Shown piece after piece: positions 52,337 to 61,384 of a stretch of DNA of 64,000 nt. The notes below the pieces were generated by a model that worked only from the letters and a program-made list of their open reading frames with translations, searched no databases and was not told where the DNA came from. A program made the translations under genes and the position numbers. Source of the DNA: Flagellimonas onchidii (GTDB lineage: Bacteria; Bacteroidota; Bacteroidia; Flavobacteriales; Flavobacteriaceae); NCBI RefSeq assembly GCF_004804315.1, contig NZ_SRXX01000002.1, positions 186,001 to 250,000 on the forward strand. The letters are read 5' to 3'. Positions within the stretch are counted from its first letter, which is position 1, and each line of letters begins with the position of its first letter.

Positions 52337-52931
52337 CAATAACCCTTTGAAGCAAAAACTAAACGGTTATAAACTTATCCTTGGTTCTGGTTCCCCTCGA
52401 AGAAAACAGTTTTTAAAAGACCTAGGGCTTGAATTTGAAGTAAGACCTAAATCTGTTGAGGAAATTTATCCGGAAAGTTTAAAAGGAGAGCAAATATCCA
52501 GATACTTGGCAGAATTGAAAGCCACTCCGTTCAAAGAAGAGCTCCAATCAAACGAAATTGTACTTACATCCGATACTGTGGTTTGGTTTAAAAACGAATC
52601 TTTGGCCAAAGCTTCAGATCCCACTGAAGCCTATCAGATGTTACGTACCTTATCCAGTGATTGGCACGAGGTAATCACCTCGGTATGTTTTACTACTTCT
52701 ACCTTACAAAAAACAGAAAGTGCCACAACTTTGGTGAAATTCATGGATTTTACAGATGATGAAATCAATCATTATATCAATAAATGCCAACCCTTTGACA
52801 AAGCAGGAGCCTATGGTATCCAAGATTGGATTGGGATGATTGGAATCTCAGAAATTAAAGGTTCTTATACCAATGTGGTTGGGCTTCCTACACATTTAGT
52901 ATACAAAACGTTAACAGATATGGTTTCCTAG
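52329..52931 (+). CDS. maf: Maf-family nucleotide pyrophosphatase
   Basis: 200 aa from the ATG at 52329, overlapping kdsC by 8 nt; earlier in-frame starts lie inside kdsC. Maf motifs are GSGSPRRKQFLKDLGLEFE (about residues 18-36), LTSDTVVWF with the catalytic Asp, and DKAGAYGIQDW. Maf proteins hydrolyse non-canonical dNTPs or UTP/dTTP to monophosphates and were first linked to septum inhibition. The Bacteroidota form is typical in length. Confidence 0.92.
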   Translation: MIDNNPLKQKLNGYKLILGSGSPRRKQFLKDLGLEFEVRPKSVEEIYPESLKGEQISRYLAELKATPFKEELQSNEIVLTSDTVVWFKNESLAKASDPTEAYQMLRTLSSDWHEVITSVCFTTSTLQKTESATTLVKFMDFTDDEINHYINKCQPFDKAGAYGIQDWIGMIGISEIKGSYTNVVGLPTHLVYKTLTDMVS

Positions 52932-52966
52932 CAATGTATGTGTAACTTTACTAAAACTCGTACGGT

Positions 52967-53926
52967 ATGAAAAAGATCTTTCGAATTGAATTAACAGTTA
53001 TTGCGCTATTGTTGGCTTGCACTTCCATTACCTCTTGTATGGATAAAAACAAGGTCTCTAACAAAGAAATGGCAATGAATGATGAGCTCGTTGTATCGGA
53101 AGTCATCAAGCCCAAAAGGCAGCTTAGCGAAAAGTGGAAAAAGTATTGGTATGGAGGTCTGGCCGAAATTACTTCGTACAAACTGGAACAGGCTCGATAC
53201 GGACAAATCAGGGATGGGCATTCCGTGTTAATATATGTGACCGAACCATTTTTACCTGAAAAACAAGTAAAGGCTGACCGAAACAATCCAGAAAACCTAT
53301 CTGTTTTAAAACTCAATTCAACAAAAAAATACCTCACAGGCATTTACCCTTATTCGGTTATGGGAAGTACTTTTTATCCTGTACATGATAATCAACATGC
53401 CATCAAGACGAGTTTATCTGTTCAGGAATGGTGCGGTCATATGTATTCTCAAATCAACAATAGAGATCAGTTTGAGTTTACTTCCCATTCCTATTTTGAA
53501 AGCGAAGCCGACCAAAACATAACCCTCCAAAAAAATGCGCTGGAAAATGAAATCTGGACAAAAATCAGAATAAATCCAGAAGGTTTGCCAACAGGAGACC
53601 TAAAAATGATTCCTTCACTGGAATATATTCGATTGAGCCACAAGGAGCTTAAAGCATATGATGCCATTGCTGGTTTGACTACAAAAGATGGTATTAGTAG
53701 TTACTCGGTGACCTACCCAAACCTTGAAAGAAACTTGACCATCAACTTTACATCCAAATTTCCGTATACGATTGAAAGTTGGACAGAAGAGTTCAAAAGT
53801 GGTTTTGGGTCAAAAGCGAAGGTGTTGACCACGCGTGCAACCAAGTTAAAAACTATCAAAACAGCGTATTGGGGTCAAAATGGAAATGAGGATGTTGTCT
53901 TGCGTGATAGTTTAGGGTTGAATTAA
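52967..53926 (+). CDS. lipoprotein of unknown function following maf
   Basis: 319 aa. The signal peptide has two possible lipobox cysteines (LLLAC and SITSC, residues about 18 and 24). The mature part is beta-rich, with WYGGLAEITSYKLEQARYGQIRDGHSVLIYVTEPF and SLSVQEWCGHMYSQINNRDQFEF visible in outline. Homologues are often called septum formation inhibitor Maf only because they follow the maf gene; the sequence has no Maf motif, so that name is misleading. Its function is unknown. It lies 35 nt after maf and is probably in the same transcript. Confidence 0.75.
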   Translation: MKKIFRIELTVIALLLACTSITSCMDKNKVSNKEMAMNDELVVSEVIKPKRQLSEKWKKYWYGGLAEITSYKLEQARYGQIRDGHSVLIYVTEPFLPEKQVKADRNNPENLSVLKLNSTKKYLTGIYPYSVMGSTFYPVHDNQHAIKTSLSVQEWCGHMYSQINNRDQFEFTSHSYFESEADQNITLQKNALENEIWTKIRINPEGLPTGDLKMIPSLEYIRLSHKELKAYDAIAGLTTKDGISSYSVTYPNLERNLTINFTSKFPYTIESWTEEFKSGFGSKAKVLTTRATKLKTIKTAYWGQNGNEDVVLRDSLGLN

Positions 53927-53995
53927 TCCATTCTTGTCTTGATTATACCCTGTTAAAGATGTTCTAAATAGCATCCTGTCTGGTTGTAATCTTTC

Positions 53996-54003
53996 TATAT
54001 TTG
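53996..54003 (+). promoter_or_regulatory. candidate -7 box before the PIG-L gene
   Basis: TATATTTG matches TAnnTTTG and ends 23 nt before the ATG at 54027. Confidence 0.4.
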
Positions 54004-54026
54004 GCATAACCACTAAAAATAGCTGT

Positions 54027-56558
54027 ATGCGAAACTTTTGGGTCAGTGTGCTGACTTTAACTGCCGTCGTTTCAAATTCTATAGCCCAAAGGCCAAACAA
54101 ACCTTCTTCTACCGAAATTCATCATAATCTTCAAAAATTAAACTTTTTGGGAACCGCACTCTATATTGCGGCCCATCCTGATGATGAAAATACCAGGCTC
54201 ATTTCGTACCTGTCCAACCATGATAAAGCCCGAACCATTTATTTATCTCTGACCCGGGGTGATGGAGGGCAAAACTTAATCGGTTCTGAGCTTAGGGAAC
54301 TTTTAGGTGTTCTACGAACGCAAGAGCTTTTGGCTGCCAGAAGAATGGATGGAGGAGAACAATGGTTTTCGCGAGCAAATGATTTTGGTTATTCCAAACA
54401 TCCGAAGGAAACCCACAGAATTTGGGATAAAGAAACTGTTTTGGGAGATGTAGTTTGGGCCATCCGGAATCTAAAACCCGATGTGATCATCAATAGATTC
54501 AATCATAGAACCCCAGGTTCCACACATGGGCACCATACCTCTTCCGCTATGCTGAGTATGGAAGCTTTTGATTTGGCCAACGATAAAAAAGCCTATCCTG
54601 AACAATTGAAATTGACCGAAACCTGGCAACCACGAAGAATTTTCTTCAATACATCCTGGTGGTTTTACGGGAGCCGCGAGAATTTTGAAAAGGCCGATAA
54701 ATCCAAAATGTTGAAATTGGACGTCGGTGTTTATTATCCCGAATTGGGCCTTTCCAACAATGAAATTGCATCCATAGCCAGTAGTCAGCACCTGTGTCAG
54801 GGTTTTGGAAGAATCACTACCAGAGGATCCCAAGATGAATATGTGGAATTATTAAAAGGTGACCTTCCTGCCAGCAACAATCTTTTTGATGGTATTGATA
54901 CTTCATGGAGTAGAATAAAAGGAGGCAAAGCCATTGGTGATATTCTTTATAAGGTTGAAAAAGAATTTGATTTTTCCAATCCTTCCAAACACATCCCAGA
55001 TTTGGTAAAAGCATACCAACTTTTGCAAAATGTGGAAGATGAGCATTGGAAGTCTTTAAAATCCCAAGAATTACAGTCCATTATTCTGGATTGCGCTGGT
55101 ATGTATTTAGAAGCCAATGCCGAGTCAGCATCTACTACATTGGACAGTCAGGTGAAACTGAACATTGAGGCCCTTAACAGAAGTACACAACCAGTTACTT
55201 TAAAAGAAGTTAAGTTAATTGGAATTGATGCCAAACTAAGTCCAAACCAAGTTTTGGCCCATAATGCAAAGGAAAATCTTGAATTAGAGTTTCACGTTCC
55301 GGAAACTACTCCAAAATCAGGGCCTTATTGGTTGAACAATCCGTGGAGTTTAGGGATGTATCAGGTCGACAACCCGAAAATGATTGGAAAGCCGGAAACG
55401 CCCAGTGCGTTTCTTGCAGAATTCGTGTTGGATTTTGATGGTGTCGAGATTGGATTTGAAAAACCTGTAATCCGACGGTATTCTAAACCGGAAAAGGGTG
55501 AATTATACGAGCCTTTTGTTGTCCTTCCCGAAGCTACTTCAAAAATCGCAGAAAAGGTTATCATATTTTCAGATACCGGTAGCAAGGATGTTCTTGTGAG
55601 TGTAAAAGCTGGTAAGGATAATGTTGAGGGAGAAATAACATTGGACCATCCTGTCGGTTGGAGCGTTTTTCCTGCCAAAATTCCTTTCTCCATAGCGCAA
55701 AAAGGACAGGAACAATCTGTAACTTTTAAGATTACTCCTCCCGAGCATGACAGTGAAGGTAAAATTGCTCCTAGAGTGAAAATCGGCAATCAAACACATG
55801 GAAAAGAACTTGTTGAGATTACCTACGACCATATTCCCAAACAGTCCATCCTTTTACCTTCAGAGGCCAAGGTAGTACGTATGAATATTCAAAAATCGGG
55901 TGAGCATATAGGATATGTTATGGGAGCGGGCGATAAAGTTCCTGAGAGTCTAAAACAAATAGGGTACCAAGTCCATATCATCAATCCGGAGGAAATTCAA
56001 GCCGGCTCTTTGGATAAATACGATGCCGTAGTGGTAGGCATTCGTGCCTACAATGTGGTAGACGACTTAAAATTTAAACAACCCCATCTCTTTGATTATG
56101 TAGAAAAAGGTGGAAATCTCATAGTTCAATATAATACGGCAGGTAGATGGGCCAAACAATTTGAAAATATCGCTCCGTACGACCTTACCTTATCCCGTGA
56201 CCGTGTTACAGATGAGACCGCCGAAGTAAGTATTGTAGCAAAAAATCATTCCTTGGTTAATTTTCCCAATACTATTAAAGAAAGTGACTTTGATGGCTGG
56301 GTTCAAGAAAGAGGGCTTTATTTCCCAAAGGAATGGGCTCCAGAGTTCACACCTATTCTTTCCATGTCCGATGAAGGGGAAGAGGCCACCGAAGGTAGTT
56401 TACTTGTGGCGCCATATGGCGAAGGAAATTATATCTATACGGGGCTGAGTTTCTTTAGGGAATTGCCAGCCGGAGTTTCTGGAGCGTACAAATTATTTGC
56501 AAACATGCTTTCCATAGGAAAGAGTGAAGTAAAATCTGAAAGCAATGTCAAAGGATAG
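54027..56558 (+). CDS. large secreted PIG-L/LmbE-family deacetylase
   Basis: 843 aa with a signal peptide (about 1-20). The N-terminal LmbE/PIG-L zinc domain (about 40-290) has AAHPDDEN with H50, D53 and E54, and STHGHHTSS as the second metal site. A middle beta-sandwich region (about 370-610) and a C-terminal class-I glutamine-amidotransferase-like domain (about 620-830, VVVGIRAYNVVDDLKFKQ, EKGGNLIVQYNT) follow; I see no clear Cys nucleophile in the last, so it may be a binding domain. It should remove N-acetyl groups from amino sugars outside the cytoplasm. A small membrane-protein gene and a sodium:solute symporter follow immediately, suggesting a release-and-import unit. Confidence 0.88.
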   Translation: MRNFWVSVLTLTAVVSNSIAQRPNKPSSTEIHHNLQKLNFLGTALYIAAHPDDENTRLISYLSNHDKARTIYLSLTRGDGGQNLIGSELRELLGVLRTQELLAARRMDGGEQWFSRANDFGYSKHPKETHRIWDKETVLGDVVWAIRNLKPDVIINRFNHRTPGSTHGHHTSSAMLSMEAFDLANDKKAYPEQLKLTETWQPRRIFFNTSWWFYGSRENFEKADKSKMLKLDVGVYYPELGLSNNEIASIASSQHLCQGFGRITTRGSQDEYVELLKGDLPASNNLFDGIDTSWSRIKGGKAIGDILYKVEKEFDFSNPSKHIPDLVKAYQLLQNVEDEHWKSLKSQELQSIILDCAGMYLEANAESASTTLDSQVKLNIEALNRSTQPVTLKEVKLIGIDAKLSPNQVLAHNAKENLELEFHVPETTPKSGPYWLNNPWSLGMYQVDNPKMIGKPETPSAFLAEFVLDFDGVEIGFEKPVIRRYSKPEKGELYEPFVVLPEATSKIAEKVIIFSDTGSKDVLVSVKAGKDNVEGEITLDHPVGWSVFPAKIPFSIAQKGQEQSVTFKITPPEHDSEGKIAPRVKIGNQTHGKELVEITYDHIPKQSILLPSEAKVVRMNIQKSGEHIGYVMGAGDKVPESLKQIGYQVHIINPEEIQAGSLDKYDAVVVGIRAYNVVDDLKFKQPHLFDYVEKGGNLIVQYNTAGRWAKQFENIAPYDLTLSRDRVTDETAEVSIVAKNHSLVNFPNTIKESDFDGWVQERGLYFPKEWAPEFTPILSMSDEGEEATEGSLLVAPYGEGNYIYTGLSFFRELPAGVSGAYKLFANMLSIGKSEVKSESNVKG

Positions 56559-56661
56559 TATGGACAACACTTTGATCTGGAAAAAGGAATACACCATTGT
56601 GCATATTCTCAATGTGCTGTATATTCTGATTTTTTACTTCATAATGATACTAAATAACTAA
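56545..56661 (+). CDS. 38-residue single-pass membrane protein between the PIG-L and symporter genes
   Basis: The ATG at 56545 lies 14 nt inside the end of the PIG-L gene and the frame stops 7 nt before the symporter ATG. The product starts MSKDSMDNTLIWKKEY, then has one hydrophobic segment (about residues 17-36, with VHILNVLYILIFYF) and ends NN. The start overlap, the tight downstream spacing and the clean N-in, TM layout make it look like a genuine short gene, perhaps an accessory subunit of the transporter. It is too short to recognise by family. Confidence 0.6.
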   Translation: MSKDSMDNTLIWKKEYTIVHILNVLYILIFYFIMILNN

Positions 56662-56668
56662 GGGTTTC

Positions 56669-58375
56669 ATGGGTATATTGGATTGGATTGTTCTAGGCAG
56701 CACCATGCTTTTTATTGTAGGCTATGGTGTTTGGAAAACCCGTGGGAGCAAAAATGTAGAGGATTATGTAAGAGGAGGCAATGATGCCAAATGGTGGACC
56801 ATAGGACTTTCAGTTATGGCTACCCAAGCCAGTGCCATTACGTTTTTGTCAACTCCAGGACAAGCTTTTCATGATGGAATGGGCTTTGTGCAATTCTATT
56901 TTGGATTACCCATGGCCATGATTGTTATTTGTTTGGTATTCATCCCCATTTACCGAAAACTCAAGGTTTTCACAGCTTATGAAATGCTCGAAGGTCGGTT
57001 TGACTTAAAGACCCGAAGCCTTACGGCTATTTTGTTCCTGATTCAACGTGGTTTGGCCGCAGGAATCACCATTTTCGCACCGTCCATAATCCTATCTGCT
57101 GTATTGGGATGGGACTTGCGTACCCTTAACATCATTATCGGAATTTTGGTTATCATTTATACGGTCTCTGGGGGTACCAAAGCGGTAAGCGTTACACAAA
57201 AACAGCAAATGTTCATCATTATGGTGGGCATGTTCTTTGCTTTCTTTTTCATTTTGGATTCCTTGCCGACCGGGGTGTCCTTTGGTGAAGCTCTTAAAAT
57301 AGCAGGCGCCAACGATAAACTCCAAATTCTCGATTTCAGTTTTGACACCAATAACCGATATACCTTTTGGAGCGGTATTACTGGTGGATTTTTCTTGGCC
57401 CTCGCTTATTTTGGTACAGATCAGAGTCAAGTGCAGCGGTACCTCTCTGGGAAATCTGTTAGGGAAAGCCAATTAGGGTTAATATTCAATGGTATTTTTA
57501 AAATCCCAATGCAGTTTTTTATTCTGCTCGTTGGTGCAATGGTATTTGTATTTTACCAATACAACCCATCTCCGTTGAATTTTAACCCGGCAGCTACGCA
57601 AGCAGTAATGACCTCTGAATTTGAAGGAGATTACAAAGCGCTCGAAAAGGCACATTTAGAATTGGAGCAAGAAAAGAAAATGGCGCAAAGTTCATTTTCC
57701 GAAGCCCTGGCCTTAAAGGAATACAATGCGATTCGACAGGCAAAACAAGATATTATAAAAATCAACAAACAAGAAAAGGCAGGTAGAAATGCCGCCAAAG
57801 CTTTGATTTCAAAAGCAGATGATTCTGTAGAGACCAACGACAAAGACTATGTGTTCATCCATTTTATCCTAAACAATTTACCGGCGGGACTTATAGGATT
57901 ACTCTTGGCCGTTATACTTTCTGCGGCGATGTCCTCCACTGCATCCGAACTAAATGCGCTTGGAACCATCACAGCTTTAGACCTTTATAAAAGAAACCAA
58001 GCAAAGAAAAAGAACGAGAAACACTACGTTTTGGCTACAAAAGGGTTTACGCTGCTTTGGGGTGTTATCGCTATTATCATAGCATGTGTAGCCAACCTTT
58101 TTGACAACCTTATACAGTTGGTGAACATTATCGGGTCTATTTTTTATGGAAACGTATTAGGTATTTTCCTTTTGGCATTCTTCTTCAAATTTGTGAAAGG
58201 AAATGCTGTGTTCATAGCCGCTTTGATTACCCAGATTGTGGTAATAGTGGGTTGGTATTTGGATTGGATGTCCTATTTATGGTTGAATGCGTTTGGATGT
58301 CTACTGGTCATCTTCATTGCCATGCTTATCGAAGGATTTGATTACTTTTTTAGGAAACCTCACTTAAATGCATAA
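56669..58375 (+). CDS. sodium:solute symporter (SSS family)
   Basis: 568 aa with about 13-14 membrane segments. The LeuT-like SSS core is recognisable: an N-terminal MATQASAITFLSTPGQAF segment, AGITIFAPSIILSAVLGW, YTVSGGTKAVSVTQKQQ and ALAYFGTDQSQVQRYLSGKS (the family signature), then AVILSAAMSSTASELNALGT. An unusual charged cytoplasmic or periplasmic insert (about 320-390, KALEKAHLELEQEKK) interrupts the later half. The substrate is unknown; the deacetylase gene upstream suggests an amino sugar or sialic-acid-like compound. It is followed by a bidirectional terminator. Confidence 0.9.
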   Translation: MGILDWIVLGSTMLFIVGYGVWKTRGSKNVEDYVRGGNDAKWWTIGLSVMATQASAITFLSTPGQAFHDGMGFVQFYFGLPMAMIVICLVFIPIYRKLKVFTAYEMLEGRFDLKTRSLTAILFLIQRGLAAGITIFAPSIILSAVLGWDLRTLNIIIGILVIIYTVSGGTKAVSVTQKQQMFIIMVGMFFAFFFILDSLPTGVSFGEALKIAGANDKLQILDFSFDTNNRYTFWSGITGGFFLALAYFGTDQSQVQRYLSGKSVRESQLGLIFNGIFKIPMQFFILLVGAMVFVFYQYNPSPLNFNPAATQAVMTSEFEGDYKALEKAHLELEQEKKMAQSSFSEALALKEYNAIRQAKQDIIKINKQEKAGRNAAKALISKADDSVETNDKDYVFIHFILNNLPAGLIGLLLAVILSAAMSSTASELNALGTITALDLYKRNQAKKKNEKHYVLATKGFTLLWGVIAIIIACVANLFDNLIQLVNIIGSIFYGNVLGIFLLAFFFKFVKGNAVFIAALITQIVVIVGWYLDWMSYLWLNAFGCLLVIFIAMLIEGFDYFFRKPHLNA

Positions 58376-58400
58376 AAAACCCGCCAATTAGCGGGTTTAA
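58374..58400. terminator. terminator between the symporter and DUF2911 genes
   Basis: AAACCCGC (58377-58384) and GCGGGTTT (58391-58398) pair around CAATTA. The T-run is best on the minus strand (ending DUF2911), with only a short T tract on the plus strand. Confidence 0.8.
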
Positions 58401-58421
58401 AATAATTCATTGGTCAACGAC

Positions 58422-59264
58422 TTATAGTCCGCCCCATTCTTTTAAAGAATCCTTGTTCAGCTTCACATAGTCAGCATTCCCAGCTTCTTCTGCAACTTTC
58501 AATGATTGTTTTGCAGCAGCAATAGCTCCTTTTTTATCACCAAGCTTAGCCAAGATCAAAGATTGCCTGCGCATTACCCAAAAGGCATCTGGCCTCATTT
58601 CAACGGCTTTTGCAATCCATTCTTTAGCTTTGTTCAAGTCCTTTCCTTCTTCATAATAATAAGAAGCGGCTGAGTAGTAATCACCTGCACTTGGTCCGGA
58701 CATAACACTTTCAATGCTTTTTTGGGCTTTTTCCAAAGTAGGCACTTCAAACTTCACGCCCACATAGGCCTTCTCCCACATCATTCCCAAACTAGCTCCA
58801 TTGTTGTTCACATCATCAATAGTAATCGTAAAGGTTTCAATAGATACTGGCAATGGATAAACCTGAGCTGTGGTTTTGGCAGCCACTTTGCTATCATCCC
58901 ACTCCTGTGGTGTTCCCCAGTTATTGGTATCCGCATAGAAAATAACTTCCCATGAAGATTGTCCAGGTTTGGTAAAGATAGCATAGGATCCAGCTTTAAT
59001 TTTCTGACCATCAACGGTCACGTCATCGCTGAATGTGATTGTAGTGTTTCTGTTGGCACCAGTTCTCCATAACTTGTTATAAGGAACCAAGTTGCCAAAA
59101 ATCGTTCTTCCTCGAACGGAAGGCCTAGAGTATTCGACCTCCACATCGGTAAGTCCTACGGTCTGGCTAAGTTTTGACGAAGGACTGGGTTGTGGTGTTT
59201 GCATCTGCGCTCCAACGGACACAGTAAGCAGGGCAGCAAAAGCAAACAATGCTAGTTTTTTCAT
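58422..59264 (-). CDS. DUF2911 protein with C-terminal TPR
   Basis: 280 aa with a signal peptide (about 1-19). The DUF2911 domain (about 30-175) contains TVGLTDVEVEYSRPSVRGRTIFG, LWRTGANRNTTITFSDDV and YAIFTKPGQSSWEVIFY, conserved in many secreted flavobacterial proteins. The C-terminal part (about 190-275) is a TPR pair (NKAKEWIAKAVEMRPDAFWVMRRQSL, KGAIAAAKQSLKVAEEAG). The function is unknown. It stands alone, with about 200 nt of AT-rich leader upstream. Confidence 0.87.
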   Translation of the reverse strand: MKKLALFAFAALLTVSVGAQMQTPQPSPSSKLSQTVGLTDVEVEYSRPSVRGRTIFGNLVPYNKLWRTGANRNTTITFSDDVTVDGQKIKAGSYAIFTKPGQSSWEVIFYADTNNWGTPQEWDDSKVAAKTTAQVYPLPVSIETFTITIDDVNNNGASLGMMWEKAYVGVKFEVPTLEKAQKSIESVMSGPSAGDYYSAASYYYEEGKDLNKAKEWIAKAVEMRPDAFWVMRRQSLILAKLGDKKGAIAAAKQSLKVAEEAGNADYVKLNKDSLKEWGGL

Positions 59265-59443
59265 TTATAAGAATTTTAGATTTGTTAGTAAAACAAAGCT
59301 AGCCATTATGGGATGCGAAGCTTGTTAAGAAACACTTAAAAGAAACTCATGGTGGTATGTTTTCAAAATTATTTTTGAGTTCAATTTAAAGTTCAGAATT
59401 TTATTTTGTTTAATGTTTTTATATAATTATTAAACAATTTATT

Positions 59444-59451
59444 TATTTTTG
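59444..59451 (+). promoter_or_regulatory. candidate -7 box of the SRPBCC-photolyase operon
   Basis: TATTTTTG matches TAnnTTTG and ends 14 nt before the ATG at 59466, in a strongly AT-rich stretch. Confidence 0.45.
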
Positions 59452-59465
59452 AAGAAAAACGATAT

Positions 59466-59963
59466 ATGCGTTTATATCAACTTTATGCGGTTCAAACCTT
59501 ACCCATCTTCAAAACAAAAGCTTGGGAATTTTTAAAAAACCCAAGAAACCTTAAGGAGATTACTCCTGATCACATGGACTTTCATATATTATCGGATATT
59601 GATAGACCCATGTTTCCGGGCCAGATTATTCAATATAAGGTCAATCCGTTTCCAGGTCTAAGCACCAAATGGGTCACCGAAATAACGCATGTAGTCGAAG
59701 GGAGCTATTTTGTAGATGAACAACGGTTTGGCCCATATGCTCTATGGCATCATAAGCACTTTTTAAAAGAGGTGCCCGAAGGAGTTCAAATGGAGGATAT
59801 CATAGATTTTAAGCTCCCATTCGGGATTTTGGGGCAATTGGTTTATCCTATTTTGATAAAACAGCAACTTTTAAAAATATTTAGATATCGTCAGCAAAAA
59901 CTAACCAAACTCTTTGGAGAGGTTGAAAAGGTTCAAAACTTTGTGGAAATAAAATCCATATGA
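59466..59963 (+). CDS. SRPBCC-fold protein
   Basis: 165 aa. It has the START/SRPBCC pattern of a polyketide-cyclase-like family: an N-terminal strand and helix pair (KAWEFLKNPRNLKEITPDHMDF), a beta sheet (GQIIQYKVNPFPGLSTKWVTEITHV, YALWHHKHFLKEVPEGVQMEDIIDFKLP in outline) and a long C-terminal helix (LVYPILIKQQLLKIFRYRQQKL). The ligand is unknown. Its last codons overlap the photolyase start by four nucleotides (ATGA type), so the two are co-translated; this pair recurs in light-response gene clusters of Bacteroidota. Confidence 0.85.
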   Translation: MRLYQLYAVQTLPIFKTKAWEFLKNPRNLKEITPDHMDFHILSDIDRPMFPGQIIQYKVNPFPGLSTKWVTEITHVVEGSYFVDEQRFGPYALWHHKHFLKEVPEGVQMEDIIDFKLPFGILGQLVYPILIKQQLLKIFRYRQQKLTKLFGEVEKVQNFVEIKSI

Positions 59964-61270
59964 AGGATGTAGTGTCTATTTTTTGGTTTCGTAGAGATTT
60001 ACGCCTAGAAGACAACATCGGTTTGTACCATGCCCTTAATAGTGGTCAACCTGTATTACCCATTTTTATTTTTGATACAGAAATTTTGGATAACCTTCCG
60101 AAAAATGATGCTCGAGTCACTTTTATTCATGGGCAGCTGCAAAAGATACACCAAGAATTACAATCCAAATACCAAAGTGGTCTCGCTATGTATCATTGTA
60201 ATCCTATTTCTATTTTCATCCAAATTATGCACAAATATGAGGTCAAAGCCGTTTTTACCAATCACGACTATGAACCTTATGCTATCCAACGGGATTCCGA
60301 GATAAGAATACTATTGGCCAAAGAGAATATCGCTTTCTGTACCTATAAAGATCAAGTGATTTTTGAAAAAGATGAAATAGTCAAAGAAGATGGTAATCCA
60401 TATGTGGTATATACGCCCTATAAAAACAAATGGAAGGAAAAGTTTAATCAAAAAGAACATCTTATCCCTTTTGATTCATCCCGTAGATTAAATAGACTTT
60501 GTAAAAACGATGAGTTTCCAAATATGGGCCTTAAAGATATTGGCTTTGTTCCCTCTCCTATTTCAGTACCAGAATTCAACATAACACCTTATTTGATTCA
60601 GAACTACGAACAAACCAGGAACTTTCCTGCAAAAATAGCCGGCACATCGCTTTTAGGGCCACATCTTAGATTTGGAACTGTTTCAATTAGACAGGTTATT
60701 AAAAATGCCATCGTCCAGGAAAACGAAGTTTTTTGGAGTGAATTGATCTGGAGGGAATTCTTTATGCAAATTCTTTGGCATTTTCCGCATACGGTGGACA
60801 AATCGTTTAAACCCAAGTATGATCGCATTGTATGGCGGAACAACCATAAGGAATTTGATCTTTGGAAAGCAGGACAAACAGGATATCCATTTGTTGATGC
60901 GGGAATGCGGGAGCTTAATACAACAGGATACATGCACAATCGTGTGAGAATGATTGTAGCCAGTTTTCTCTGTAAACATCTACTTATTGACTGGCGTTGG
61001 GGTGAAGCCTACTTTGCCGAAAAACTTTTAGATTTTGAACTGGCAAGTAATGTGGGTAACTGGCAATGGGCAGCAGGTAGCGGGGTTGACGCAGCTCCCT
61101 ATTTCAGGATTTTCAACCCAACGACCCAAATAGAAAAATTTGATGCACAACATGAATATATTAACAAATGGGTGCTTGATATTCAAGAGTTTAGCTATCC
61201 ATCTCCCATTGTAGATCATAAAATGGCCCGTGAACGCTGTCTTCAAGTTTACAAAGCCGCCCTTGGTTGA
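59960..61270 (+). CDS. cryptochrome/DNA photolyase
   Basis: 436 aa. The N-terminal alpha/beta antenna domain starts SIFWFRRDLRLEDNIGLYHAL, and the C-terminal FAD domain shows ELIWREFFMQILWHFPH, FPFVDAGMRELNTTGYMHNRVRMIVASFLCKHLLIDWRWGE in outline and NVGNWQWAAGSGVDAAPYFRIFNP, typical of CPD class I-like photolyases. FAD-contact residues and tryptophans of the electron-transfer chain are present. It repairs UV-induced pyrimidine dimers with light; a cryptochrome role cannot be excluded. It is the second gene of the SRPBCC operon. Confidence 0.9.
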   Translation: MKDVVSIFWFRRDLRLEDNIGLYHALNSGQPVLPIFIFDTEILDNLPKNDARVTFIHGQLQKIHQELQSKYQSGLAMYHCNPISIFIQIMHKYEVKAVFTNHDYEPYAIQRDSEIRILLAKENIAFCTYKDQVIFEKDEIVKEDGNPYVVYTPYKNKWKEKFNQKEHLIPFDSSRRLNRLCKNDEFPNMGLKDIGFVPSPISVPEFNITPYLIQNYEQTRNFPAKIAGTSLLGPHLRFGTVSIRQVIKNAIVQENEVFWSELIWREFFMQILWHFPHTVDKSFKPKYDRIVWRNNHKEFDLWKAGQTGYPFVDAGMRELNTTGYMHNRVRMIVASFLCKHLLIDWRWGEAYFAEKLLDFELASNVGNWQWAAGSGVDAAPYFRIFNPTTQIEKFDAQHEYINKWVLDIQEFSYPSPIVDHKMARERCLQVYKAALG

Positions 61271-61300
61271 AGCTTTTTCAGTATTTTTAATATCTGGTTT

Positions 61301-61308
61301 TATTTTTG
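61301..61308 (+). promoter_or_regulatory. candidate -7 box before the M20 amidohydrolase gene
   Basis: TATTTTTG matches TAnnTTTG and ends 76 nt before the ATG at 61385. Confidence 0.35.
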
Positions 61309-61384
61309 GGTCCACAGTGGGAAAAATGAAGTTCGAACCCAAATGCATTACCCTCATCTTTCGAGCTAATTCAAACAATATAAA

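Noticed and set aside
52967..53926. Calling the lipoprotein after maf a septum formation inhibitor.
   Set aside because: It has none of the Maf motifs; the name comes only from its position beside the true maf gene.
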